Source: Prorocentrum cordatum (taxonomy: Eukaryota; Sar; Dinophyceae; Prorocentrales; Prorocentraceae). Taken from it: a DNA stretch of 64,000 nucleotides. The notes beneath the pieces are model-generated. The model did not search any database. It was not told where the DNA came from and saw nothing but the letters and a program-made list of their open reading frames with translations. Both the position numbers and the translations under genes were made by a program. Positions 28,923 to 38,416 of the stretch are shown here, one piece after another (the first letter of the stretch is position 1; every line of letters begins with the position of its first letter). The stretch covers positions 62,501 to 126,500 of the forward strand of contig CAUYUJ010019352.1 in assembly GCA_963575745.1 (NCBI GenBank), given 5' to 3'.

Positions 28923-31468
28923 GTAGAGCATGGGAACGTCCAGGTAATTCTACGCTACCTTCTGTAAGCCTTCCTGGAAACTGGCTTGACGAAGGCGAAG
29001 TAGATCTCATGTGTTACAAGAAACGAACCATATGTCATATTATGGACCGATGTATCCGCCTAGCAGCAGGCCAAGGGATTTCTGATAGAGAACGTGACAC
29101 TATACTCGACGCCTACCACTACTGCTGGATTGCCTATCATGGACCCTTCAAAGTCTTGTATTCAGATGGAGAAGGCGCCCTCAACAATGACGCTGCCAAG
29201 GCCATGATGGCGAACAAGGGTGCGACACTTCGTATCCGAGCGCCTGGCCAACACGCGACCTCGATCGAGTCACGCAACGGCATTCTTAGGGGCACCCTCC
29301 ATATGATTGAGGAAGAGCTGAATAGACACAACATCCCTGTTGTATTCACTAGAGTATTGGCTGAAGGCATCTTCGTCACTTACGCTTTCACGTTTTACAA
29401 CGGAGTATCGCCATACCAAGCACACACTGGGCGACAGCCCTCCTTTCTTCCTGACCTCGACACCCTTGACTTTCCTAAGGGACCCGAGACGTCAGGCCAC
29501 GAACGAGAACGCCGCGTGAGGGAAGTTAGCCTGGAAGCAATAACACAAGCCACGGCGGTAGCTAAGACAAATCGTGCTCTCAGGGCTAAGACGGCCCCAG
29601 ATGGTGCTCGCTTTTACTCAGCAGAGGACTTGGTCGACTATCACCGACCTACAGCCACTAAGGACGACCATGGAGGCTGGAATGACCCGTTTCCTGTGAT
29701 CCGTAACGTGCTTGAACGAGGACACGTCGTCGCCAAGGCAGGATCACGTGAGGTAATTGTAATGTGCCCTGATGCTCGACACACGCTATACATTGAATGC
29801 CTCCTTACCAGGGAACTTGGCATGGACAACATGGCCATGCAAACCGTCCTTACATATGTGGCTCACCTTGGCGCAGGGAAACCTGCCAAAGTCTTTGGCT
29901 ATATTCCAGATTACAAGGGAAACTTCAATCTGTCGGACGACAGCAAGTTCCACCCGCGCGTACACCTTGCACTACAGTATCTCGTGCGAAATTATTTCCG
30001 AGTTGAACGCGTAGTAGCCGTGAGACTGGCCAAGAGCGTGTCTAGTCTACCTGCAGTTAAGTACGCCACTGGGTCTACACTGATCCACTACGACAACGAC
30101 GTCAACCCAGCCTTCCACTACTATGAGTGCGTGGGCACCGGCTTGAACATCCTTCAAATCACTGGTAGCATTCACTCCAGACTCCAGTGCCTGACGTCAC
30201 ATGTTCCTTCCCTAGGATTTCATGACGACCTTGCCAAGTATCAGCACTTGGGCACAACATCCGGAGAACATGACCAGTCTGGAGACAGGCCTCCACCAGA
30301 CACCCCAGGTGCTTCATCACCAAGTGAAGGTCGCCTGTCTACAATCTACGAAGAAAACGAGGAACATGACATCGAGGCTATGATGATGGAGGAGTGGTAC
30401 GACGAACTACGTATGGACCTTCATCCCACAACGGTTACCGACGATCATCTCTACTGCGTCCCAACAACCATGCTGCCCGACCAAGGTGTTCTGGTCTCAG
30501 CATCCGTGGACGAGGAAGATATCATAGTGTCGGAAACGCTCGGAGACGAGCCTGAACCACAAGAGCCCTGTCTTATCTCTCTATGCTCGACTACACCTGA
30601 CGAGGGCTATTCTCTTGACAGTGATGAACATGGTCCTTATGTTGAGTTATGTTTCGCACCAGAAATGTCAAAGGTAGTGTTGGGTCAGACCCAACCTGCA
30701 CAGCTTGAAACTGACATGGTCGCAACGATGAGAGTATATGTATCATCGGCTGCTAAACGTGCTGTGGTAGTCAAGGAAGACGACCTACTCACCAAAGCCG
30801 ATATAGCAGCACACCCTAAAGAGGTTAGTGAAGCTGTGTACACCGAACTCAAGATCTGGCTTGATAACCGGTGCATCGAGATGTATGACCTATCTAAAGC
30901 TTCCAACATCATGACATCCAGACATGTATACAAGTGGAAGATTGTGAAGGTAAGCACCGAGAATGTTAAAACCATCCGTCTCAGACTTATCCTTCGTGGA
31001 TTCATGGACACGAAGGCGTTTGATGTAGAAACCTTGTCAGGAACTGCTCGAAGACAGTCCCAGAGGCTCCTGGCAAGTGAGGCGACATGTCATCCAGAAT
31101 GGATCTTAACATCTATGGATATCGACAACGCGTTCCTCAAAGGTCTGACATATGAGGAACTTGCTCATGCCACCGGCGAGGAAACTCGCATGGTTTGCTT
31201 CACTCTTCCACCAGGAAGCGCCCAGGTGCTTCGTACACTACCAGGCTTCTCTTCTTACGATGAAAGCCGACACTGCCTCAGGTGCCTCAAGCCAGGGACG
31301 GGCACAAAGGGCGCCCCAAGAGCGTTCCCCCTTAAGCTTCGTACGACCACACGAGCTATAGGCCTCACACCGACCAGCTACGGTCCTGAGTTTGAATTCA
31401 GTCAAGATCTGTCAACGGCAAAACACGTCGACGATATCAACATGACGGGCCTCGAGAAAAAAACGTAG
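28923..31468 (+). pseudogene. Gag-Pol, part 7: integrase catalytic core and reverse transcriptase
   Basis: The integrase has the D,D-E triad: Asp in 'HIMDRCIRLA' (29045), Asp in 'LYSDGEGALNN' (29165) and Glu in 'HATSIESRNGIL' (29267), the last two 34 residues apart. 'YAFTFYNGVSPYQAHTGRQP' follows. After a long spacer with acidic blocks comes an RVT_2-type RT: 'HVYKWKIVKV', 'LRLILRGFMDTKAFDVETLS', 'LTSMDIDNAFLKGL' (first catalytic Asp), 'GTKGAPRAFPLKL' and 'HVDDINMTG' (the YVDD-type catalytic pair, with His for Tyr). The frame breaks in a run of seven A (31457-31463) and ends at TAG 31466-31468, although RT sequence continues in another frame. Confidence 0.9.
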
Positions 31469-32331
31469 ATGACTATGTACAACGTGTCGAAAAAGTGTTT
31501 GGTAAATGCAAGCTCAACAAACATTATTATACGAACTGCGCCGTTCGCTACGCCAAGAATGAACAAGGGGGTGTGATCATGGATCAGGACGAGCACATTA
31601 AACAACTACGTCCTATCACACACCCTGAACTTACGGGAGCGGCGGCTGACGCCAAAGCTACCAAACTCATCGCCGACATGTTCGTTAGCCTGCGAGGAGC
31701 TCTCGCCTATGCCCTTCTTACTCAAGTCTGGCTTATGGCGCATGTGGTCTCTCTCCAGAAGATCCAAGAGCCCACCAACTTACAAGTCAGACGACTGAAT
31801 GCTGTGACGCGAAAGCTGATCAGCAGCCCGAAACGCATCACCTTCCCTCGGATGAAACCGACCAACGAAGTAGACATACACAGTGATTCGGGGTATCGGA
31901 AGCTCACCGGTGAGGAAGACGATGAGACCAAGGGCTACGGCATCCGTGGGGCTAACGTATTACGGCGAGGAAACTCGCCTCAAGGCAAATCCGTCATCCA
32001 CCTTTGCGACGGACTATGCAAATCACACCGATTGCAGGTGAGGTCCAGCTATGCTGCTGAGGCACTTGCAGCTGCGCACAACCTTGATGAATGCTACCCC
32101 ACGCTCATCACTCTCCACGAACTCAAGGCAGGGGCACTTACTCCACGTCAGCTACGAGATATGCGTGAAGTTGGAGGCCTAGCCATTCAAGTATCCCTTA
32201 CTATAGACGCTGAGTCTGTATACAATTCGCTATCCAGCAAAGATCTTAAGATACCGACGGAACGGACTTTGCTGGGACATATCAGCTGGGTACGTGAGCT
32301 CATGGATATAGGTATAGTGCACAACGTATAG
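31464..32331 (+). pseudogene. Gag-Pol, part 8: RT thumb and RNase H
   Basis: Starting just after the A-run, 'VDDYVQRVEKVFGKCKLN' continues from 'HVDDINMTG'. Then come 'FVSLRGALAYALLTQVWLM' and the RNase HI residues: Asp in 'VDIHSDSGYR' (about 31880), Glu in 'SSYAAEALAAAH' (about 32050) and Asp in 'LTIDAESVYNSL' (about 32205). The stop codons at 32329 and 32332 are adjacent (TAGTAG). The decayed relative at 2200-2230 has Gln-Trp at that place, so two point changes are likely. Confidence 0.9.
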
Positions 32332-32347
32332 TAGTGTGATATTAGAG

Positions 32348-32494
32348 ATGACCGCAGATGGGCATACAAAGGGGAGTGTCGATCGGGAGCTGCTTTTGGA
32401 AGTGATGTCAGGTACTCAGTCATTTAAGTATGACGTGAAGCAGTTTGTTCCTTTTCGGGGTCCTGGGGACAGGAACAAGCCTAAGTCAAATTAG
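32348..32494 (+). pseudogene. Gag-Pol, C-terminal tail after the last frame change
   Basis: 'MTADGHTKGSVDRELLLEVM' carries the last RNase H Asp ('ADGHTKG') and runs to TAG at 32492-32494. It aligns with the C-terminus of the decayed copy (2243-2388: 'ADGHTKGSFDRDMLLQVM'), which shows it is the natural end. Confidence 0.85.
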
Positions 32495-32877
32495 TTTTAG
32501 TCTGTCCTTGTTGCCCCCGCGGTCCAGTCTGCCAGTACGGGCGCCTAACACAGAGGCGCCCTCCTAGTTGCTCGGAAACGAGTCTTACTTTTCACGCTTG
32601 GCAACGAGCCTGTTCATATTGATTCAGGCTCTTTGCTTTAATACCCTTTTGCTCGGGGAGGTATAGCCTGTTTGGCTTACCTCTCGCCGGGCCGATAGCC
32701 CTTTGATGTCCAAAAGGCCATCTTGCGTATGCGTGAAAATGCTTTGCGAGGAAACTCGCCTTACAGCCTGGTGTTAGGCCAGACTGTACGTATTGTTTTT
32801 TTTGCAAACAGTCGCGCGCGCGGCCTTTGTGGAGCCTAACGGCTGCGCGGCTATACTCACCGTCTCCTCCCCTCCCG
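32495..32877 (+). other. 3-prime untranslated region of the copia element
   Basis: No coding capacity. It holds three family hairpins (32570, 32596, 32748) and a separate inverted repeat GGGCGCCT…AGGCGCCC (32539-32561, loop of 7). The bases just upstream of the right LTR are pyrimidine-rich (CGTCTCCTCCCCTCCCG, 32861-32877). A plus-strand polypurine tract, expected there, is not evident. Confidence 0.7.
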
Positions 32878-33143
32878 ACTTTAAGGGTAGCTCTTTGGGA
32901 GATGTTATATAGGATCGGGAGTATGGCTCGCGCGCCGTTGCCTTTGGCTCAAGGCACGCGCGCCCGATTTGCCCGGACACTGCTTGTGTTCGCTATGTGC
33001 TGGAAAGATCATTACATCGATCTTATCCTATCTTATCCGTCCACTCCCCATACTGAACTACCCCAGCATGGCAGTGGGCGTTATCTGCCATCCGTTTCCC
33101 ATGGAATCGGATGCTATTTGACTTACCACAGTCATTTCAGACT
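32878..33143 (+). repeat. Right LTR
   Basis: 266 bp, gap-free match to 17042-17307 with about 14 substitutions by eye. The spliced-leader relic is at 32935-32953. Confidence 0.95.
32935..32953 (+). other. Spliced-leader relic inside the right LTR
   Basis: Identical to 17099-17117 (CCGTTGCCTTTGGCTCAAG). It is followed by GCACGCGCGCCCGATTT in both LTRs. Confidence 0.65.
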
Positions 33144-33176
33144 CATATGGCTGGGTCCTTCGCCTGGATATATTGT
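33144..33176 (+). mobile_element. Right target duplication and remainder of composite element 2
   Basis: CATAT (33144-33148) is the second target-site copy. GGCTGGGTCCTTCGCCTGGA and then TATATT complete the B-type end interrupted at 17041. Confidence 0.85.
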
Positions 33177-33429
33177 AGCGCCTTGCTTTATATGTGTGAC
33201 CCCTGCATTCTTCTACCCAAGATCTCCGCAGTAAAGAACACACCTTGACTCCTAGAATAGACACTTCCATGCTCCTCTGCGGACGAGGCGCTGTCGACAT
33301 TGTGTATGTTCGGGCATTTCAAGCCGCGTGTGAGATCACTTGGGCATCTGGGGGGCGACGTATGATTATGTTATGGCTGTTCTCTGCACCACCATATACA
33401 TGTATTCGTGTTTTTCGTCTTCGCACCAT

Positions 33430-34275
33430 CCTTGACGACCTCATGGGGCCCCTGAGATCGCCTCCGCACGGCCCAAAAGGCCCCCTATAGGGCGCCAAGA
33501 CGGCCCACGGCCCAAGAGGGTCCCAGAGGCATTCAAAACAGCCCAAACGGCCTCCAAGAGGGCTCCAAGAGGAGCCCAAGATGGGGCAATCCAATTGGAA
33601 TTGCGAGCCCCACGCCCCAAGAGGACCTCCGAGACTCCCAAGAGGCCCCTGAGCAGCCAACAAGAGGCCTCCAAGACATCTCATAACCCGTGCAATTTGA
33701 CCCCCCAGAGGCCCCGAGAGGCAAAAATGGCTTCATCACATGTTTACCGCATTCGTGTTTTTCGTCTTCGCACCGTCGTTGACTGCCTCGGGGGCACCCA
33801 CGATCGCCCCAACACGGCCCGAGAGACCCCCCAGAGGGCGCCAAGACGGCCCAAGAGGGTCCCAAGACAGTCCCAGAGGCAACGGAGATGGCCCGAACGG
33901 CCTCCCAAGTGGCCCCAAGAGGAGCCCGAGCTGGGGAAATCCAATTGGAATGGCGAGCTTCCCGCCCCAAGAGGACGCCCTGAAGCCGTTCTTACCGACT
34001 TCAGGGGCCCCCAAGATCGCCCCAATACGGCCCAGGAGGCCTCCCAGGGTGTGCGCCAAGACGGCCCAAGAGGGCCCCAAGACGGTCCCAGAGCCACCCA
34101 AGACGGCCCAAATGGCTTCCCAAAGCGCCCCGAGTGGGTCCCAATATGGGGGAGTCCAATTGGAATTGCAAACCCCCCGCCCCAAGAGGACCCCAAAGGG
34201 GCTCCCAAAAGGCTTTCACGAGGCCCCCAGAAGCGCCCAAGAAGCTTCCAGGAGACCCCCTAACGTCGCAAGCGG
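33430..34275 (-). repeat. GGCC-type repeat block, inverse orientation, with a ~220-350-bp higher-order unit
   Basis: CCAAGACGGCCCAAGAGG motifs are the reverse complement of the 9-12 kb family. Three larger units each contain AATCCAATTGGAAT (about 33586, 33939 and 34155). Two copies of ATTCGTGTTTTTCGTCTTCG (33404 and 33752) lie between blocks. Confidence 0.8.
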
Positions 34276-34293
34276 GTATCGACGACGGCCGAC

Positions 34294-34362
34294 GACGGCC
34301 CCATAGCCCTATAGCCCAATAGCCCTATAGTCTTATAGCCTCTTAGCCCCACAGCCCTCTAT
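34294..34362 (+). repeat. CCCTATAGC-type satellite, short block
   Basis: CCCTATAGCCCAATAGCCC and variants. The same satellite resumes at 40660, so the LINE and composite element 3 may lie within a once continuous tract. Confidence 0.8.
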
Positions 34363-34384
34363 GGCTCAAGCATCTGGGCTCAAG
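34363..34384 (+). other. Two tandem spliced-leader relics at the LINE 5-prime end
   Basis: TATGGCTCAAG is followed directly by CATCTGGGCTCAAG. Both resemble the 3-prime part of the dinoflagellate spliced leader, and the second matches 12 of its last 14 bases. Tandem truncated relics are the known signature of retroposed trans-spliced mRNAs in dinoflagellates. Confidence 0.5.
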
Positions 34385-34445
34385 TAAGCAGCTCGATATT
34401 CATATCTGCTCTCCTGTGCATTGTTGGACCGATTTGTTTGCAGAT

Positions 34446-34520
34446 ATGCCAGGCTCTTCACCTGAGCCAAACAAGAAGAGTGGGACCTCAATTGCAAGTG
34501 GGAGCTCACCAGAGCAGAAA
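34446..34520 (+). pseudogene. Possible N-terminus of LINE ORF1, cut off by composite element 3
   Basis: 'MPGSSPEPNKKSGTSIASGS' and 'SPEQK' follow the leader relics. The array element then begins. GAGCAGA occurs at 34512-34518 and again at 36210-36216, just before the ORF1 coiled coil, and could be its target duplication. Joining would leave a frame mismatch, so this is tentative. Confidence 0.35.
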
Positions 34521-36200
34521 ATGACCCTGCGACGTACCCAACCCTTTCTATACATGTGGCGATTGCATCCAGGACCACTCAATGCTGACGGGCATGCTGA
34601 AAAACCCGCAGTGCGGAAGAAGAGCACACAGCAGTGAAATCAGAAGAACGCAGCAAGAAGAGCAGCGACAACGCATAAGATGTACCTCTGCTGGGCCTCC
34701 CATGAGCCCACGAAAGTGGCGACAGTTGCGCAGTTCGCAGCCCCTCAGGGCGCCGCGAGGTCTCGAGGTGGTCCGCATGGGACGTACTTCCGCTGGGCCT
34801 CCCAGGAGCCCACGAAAGTGGCGACGGTTGCGCAGATCGCAGCCCCCCAGGGCGCCGCGAGGTCTCGAGGTGGCCCGCGTGGGACGTACTTCCGCTGGGC
34901 CTCCCAAGCCCACGAAAGTGGCGACGGTTGCGCAGATCGCAGCCCCCCCAGGGCGCCGCGAGGTCTCGAGGTGGTCCGCGTGGGACGTACCTCCGCTGGG
35001 CCTCCCAGGAGCCAACGAAAGTGGCGACAGTTGCGCAGATCGCAGCCCCCCAGGGTGCCGCGTGGTCTCGAGGTGGCCCGCGTGGGACGTACCTCCGCTG
35101 GGCCTCCCAGGAGCCCGCGAAACCGGGGACACTTGCGCAGGTCGCAGCCCCCCAGGGCGCCGCGAGTTCTCGAGATGGTCCGCGTGGGACGTACCTCCGC
35201 TGGGCCTCCCAGGAGCCCACGAAAGTGGCGACAGTTGCGCAGAGTTCGCCGTGTAGCCGAGATGTGCAATCGATGCATGAGCCGCCCTTCTTCGAGTGGT
35301 TTCCGCGTGGGCCGCACCCCCGTGGGGCTTTCCCAGGAGCCACGAAAACGGGGGACACAGTGTGACAGATCGCACCCCCCAGAAGCGCCGCGAGGGTCTC
35401 GAGGTGGTCCGCGTGGGAGCTACCTTCCGCTGGGGTACTCCAGGAGCCCACGAAAGTGGCGACAGTTGCGCAGATCGCAGCCCCCCAGGGCGCCGCGAGG
35501 TCTCGAGGTGGTCCGCGTGGGACGCACCACCGCTGGGCCTCCCAGGAGCCCACGAAAGTGGCGACAGTTGCGCAGATCGCAGCCCCCCAGGGTGCCGCGG
35601 GGTCTCGAGGTGGCCCGCGTGGGACGTACTTCCGCTGGGCCTCGCAGGAGCCCACGAAAGTGCAATAGTTGCGCAGATCGCAGCCCCCCAGTGGGACGCA
35701 CTTCCGCTGGGCCTCCCGGGAGCCCACGAAAGTGGCGACGGTTGCGCAGATCGCAGCCCCCCAGGGCGCCCCCAGGGCGCCGCGAGGTCTCGAGGTGGTC
35801 CGCGTGGGACGCACCTCCGTTGGGCCTCCCAGGAGCCCACGAAAGTGGCGACGGTTGCGCAGATCGCAGCCCCCAGGGCACCGTGAGGTCTCGAGGTGGT
35901 CCGCGTGGGACGCACCTCCGTTGGGCCTCCCAGGAGCCCACGAAACCGGGGACATTTGCGCAGATCGCAGCCCCCAGGGCACCGCGAGGTCTGGAGGTGA
36001 TCCGCGTGGGACGCACCTCCGCTGGGCCCCCCAGGAGCCCACGAAAGTGGCTGCAGTTGCGCAGATCGCAGCCCGACGGCACGAGAGAAGAGGGGAGGGG
36101 AACACAGGAGACAGAAGAGGAGGAGGAGGAGGACGGGGCGACCACACTGCTCTATTCAAAACGAGTTCCCAACACAGGAGGGTTGGGGGGAAAAACGCAA
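34521..36200 (+). mobile_element. Composite minisatellite element 3 (~103-bp unit)
   Basis: The B-type end is at 34523-34570 (GACGTACCCAACCCTTTCTA…GGCGATTGCAT, diverged). The A-type end is at 36133-36196 (CTATTCAAAACGAGTTCCCA, ACACAGGAGGGTTGGGGGG, A-run). A GAGGAGG tract lies inside the A end. Between lie about 13 units. Confidence 0.55.
34680..36075 (+). repeat. ~103-bp minisatellite, about 13 units
   Basis: The unit contains GTTGCGCAGATCGCAGCCCC, CGCGAGGTCTCGAGGTGG, GCTGGGCCTCCCAGGAGCCC and ACGAAAGTGGCGACAG. One diverged pair of units lies near 35260-35440. The long open frames on both strands are by-products. Confidence 0.95.
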
Positions 36201-36207
36201 GCCAGAG

Positions 36208-37055
36208 TTGAGCAGAGACGAGAAAATCTACCAAATATGTGACACGATGGACAAGATGATTAAAATGTATGAGATGATGATGGGGATGCAGGCTAATTTG
36301 AGTAAGCACGTGGAGCTGGCACAGATTGCGAGCGGCACGGCAGGCAAGGCGATGGCCGAAGTCGCCAACCTGAGGAACTCGATGAAAGTTCAGCACAATC
36401 GCACCCTTGAGGACATGAAGGAGATGAGGCAGGAGTTGGAGAATATCAAGGAAGGGGGGACGAACACCAACATCGTGACCGGGATCCGAGGAAGAGAAGG
36501 GGGGGAGTGGCGGTGACGCCCCAGGGGGTGACCCAGAGACTCGCTCGAAGCAAGTCGTAGCGATTGGCTTCAAAGAGGGCAAGACGGCAGAAACAATAGC
36601 CGAAAGTATCGAAAAGGTCCGTCATCGCATTTTGGGGAACGGGCACGGGGCGAAGGTAGAAACTTACACGGATCCGGCTCGGATGGGGACGATCAGTTTC
36701 GACAGCGTCGCGACGAAGACCAATTTCTTCCAGAAAGCTGCGGAGGGGGGCAACCGCGATGTCGTCTGGGAGATGTTTTCAGGGGTAACTTAACAAAGAA
36801 GGAGAGGGATAATGATAAGAGCTTGGTTATACAACATAGTTTCTGGTCAAGAAGGGGGTGGCCAATGAGGAGGATGTCAAGATCGCATGGAGGAAAGAGC
36901 TGACCCAGGTAAACAACAAAAAGGTGGCGTGGCTCCAGGACGAGGAGTGGAAAACAACACCTCCGGCGCGCAAGGTGGAGGGGGAGGTGGAGGAGGCAAT
37001 GGCGAAGTGGAAGGCGAAACTCGACGCGGGCCCCGAGGCGGAATCAGACTTCTGA
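36208..37055 (+). pseudogene. LINE ORF1-like protein (frameshifted)
   Basis: The first part (36208-36500) reads 'MDKMIKMYEMMMGMQANLSK' and 'RTLEDMKEMRQELENIK', a coiled coil. A frame change in a G7 run (about 36499-36505) leads to 'KQVVAIGFKEGKTAETIAES' and 'VETYTDPARMGTISFDSV', which has the strand-helix rhythm of an RRM-like fold, ending at TAA 36791-36793. Another frame (from about 36858) gives 'EEDVKIAWRKELTQVNNKK', probably the C-terminal part. ORF1 proteins of LINEs bind the element RNA. The family call rests on layout and the following endonuclease/RT. Confidence 0.6.
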
Positions 37056-37249
37056 CCAGGTGGCGCTGGTCAGCTAGAGCTGGTGCATCGTGAACGTGTG
37101 CCTGGCGCAGTACCTCTACAAGTTTGGTCTCTCTCAGCGTCGACACCCGGTGGCGGTGCCACTGGAATTTACAACAAGTACGCGGGGATGTCACAGTTGC
37201 TGCGCTGCGCGGCGTAAAGGCGCAGCAGAGCACGGTAAAGGGAGAAACC

Positions 37250-38416
37250 GAATATCCATTGCCATGTTCGCATCTATTTGAAAAATGCCCGGGGTCTCAT
37301 CGGCGACGAGAGGTTTAAAGAATGATCAGTGGAACTTGATAGCATAGAGTGGGACATTTTGATGTTGAGTGAGACGTGGCGCACTGAACCACATGAGTAT
37401 TTTGTTACAGAATATGGCCACCTGTTTGTCGGAGCTGGCTCGGCCAAGCATCAGCGCGGAGTCGGCGCGCTGCTCCGCGCCCGATGGGCGAACGCTGTTT
37501 TGGACGCGGGCGCGGCGAACGAGAGGCTGCTACACGTGGATCTGGACATGGGGCACATCAGAGCGAGAGTCGTCTGTGCGTATTTCCCACATGCGCGATA
37601 TTCCGATTTTCACGTGCAAGCGTTTTACACATATATTTTTAAGCAGCGAAAAGAAGCATGTTTAAATCAGTGCAGCTTTATTTTGGGAGCCGACTTCAAA
37701 GCGCAAGCTTGGGGCCGCCTTGATTCAGACGACCCCAAAGTCATCGGGGCGCGCGGCCTGTGCGAGGAGAACTCCCGAGGTCAATGGATGAAGCAAAGGG
37801 CGCTCGTGGAACAACTCGCGATCTGCAATGCATTTTCCCCAAGCCCCCAGAGAAGCGGCAGACTCACGTGACCGCCAGGGGGCGGCCCAGACTCATTGAT
37901 TTCATTTTGGTGGATATGAAATTTTGGAAGAGAGCTCGAGATTGCGATTATGTGGCGCACTTGGGCCTCGGATCCGACCACGACGCTGTCGGGCTCGTCG
38001 CCAGCAGACGCATGGCTTCGAAATCCAAACCCAAGAAGGAGATCGCGACCGACCAGATAAAGAATTCCCCTTGGAACACGGTCTCCACGGCTGGTTTCTG
38101 CAAAACTTTCACCAAAGGGTTCCGAGAGGCATCTTTTGGACATGGGGCCAGCCATTGGGCTATCCAGGTAGAGACTCTCTTGCTGCAAGCTGCTGCTGGT
38201 GACTCGCGCAAGCGCGATCAACAACCGCATCCAGGAGTGCTGCGATTGCAGGGGCGTCTGATGGCTCTGATCCAGAGAAGCAACAACTTGTCTCTTCGGG
38301 ACGCGGCGCAGCGAGCCGCGGTGAGCATGGCAATACAAAAGGCTGTCTGGGCACTGCGGCGAGCGGAGGCTCACGAGCGCATGAGTGGCGCGCTGGGCAA
38401 ATTCACTGGGATCTAA
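37250..38416 (+). pseudogene. LINE endonuclease domain (frameshifted)
   Basis: 'IEWDILMLSETWR' (37341-37379) holds the catalytic Glu. 'GVGALLRARW', 'ARVVCAYFPHARYSDFHVQ' and 'FILGADFKAQAWG' follow (the usual GDFNA motif is changed to ADFKA). A frame change in a C5 run (about 37848-37852) leads to 'RGRPRLIDFILVDMKFW' and 'GLGSDHDAVGLV', with the SDH catalytic motif. This is the exonuclease-endonuclease-phosphatase fold that nicks target DNA. TAA at 38414-38416 interrupts the linker to RT without a frame change. The Asn-to-Lys change suggests inactivity apart from the frameshift. Confidence 0.85.

Larger units (their letters stand above)
17524..32761 (+). repeat. Family of ~36 covarying tetraloop hairpins, consensus GCnnG-GNAA-CnnGC
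   Basis: Each unit is 14 bp: a 5-bp stem closed by a G-C pair around GAAA, GCAA, GTAA or GAGA. Perfect 5-bp stems start at 17524, 17617, 18480, 18946, 19894, 20170, 20863, 21439, 21520, 22663, 22924, 23227, 23429, 23839, 24349, 24973, 25006, 25541, 25630, 26687, 28040, 29873, 30538, 31176, 31964 and 32748. Stems with one G-T pair start at 18397, 19273, 19420, 24430, 26073, 28550, 30277, 32570 and 32596; a 4-bp stem starts at 19955. The two middle pairs vary but stay complementary (GG/CC, AG/CT, TC/GA, GA/TC, TG/CA, GC/GC, AC/GT). A C usually follows. Most are in one codon phase (X-G-N-X-P), but 18480, 25541, 29873 and 31176 are out of phase and 32570, 32596 and 32748 are non-coding. Confidence 0.9.
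17042..33143 (+). mobile_element. Complete Ty1/copia-class LTR retrotransposon, 16.1 kb
   Basis: Two 266-bp direct repeats bound it, it is flanked by a 5-bp duplication, and a primer-binding site abuts the left LTR. Pol order is protease, integrase, RT, RNase H, the Ty1/copia order. The element is very long for its class because Gag-Pol carries extra domains: Tpt1-like, RING-like and methyltransferase-like. The LTRs differ at about 14 of 266 positions by eye, so the insertion is not recent. The reading frame carries in-frame stops at 17990, 18707, 22364, 26000, 27648, 32329 and 32332, and frame changes near 26003-26212, 28923, 31457 and 32347. This copy is therefore non-autonomous now. Confidence 0.95.

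Noticed and set aside
31457-31468. Programmed frameshift at the A-run in RT
   Set aside because: The run would need a shift inside the catalytic RT domain, the zero-frame codons do not fit a canonical slippery heptamer, and other indels show the copy is decaying.
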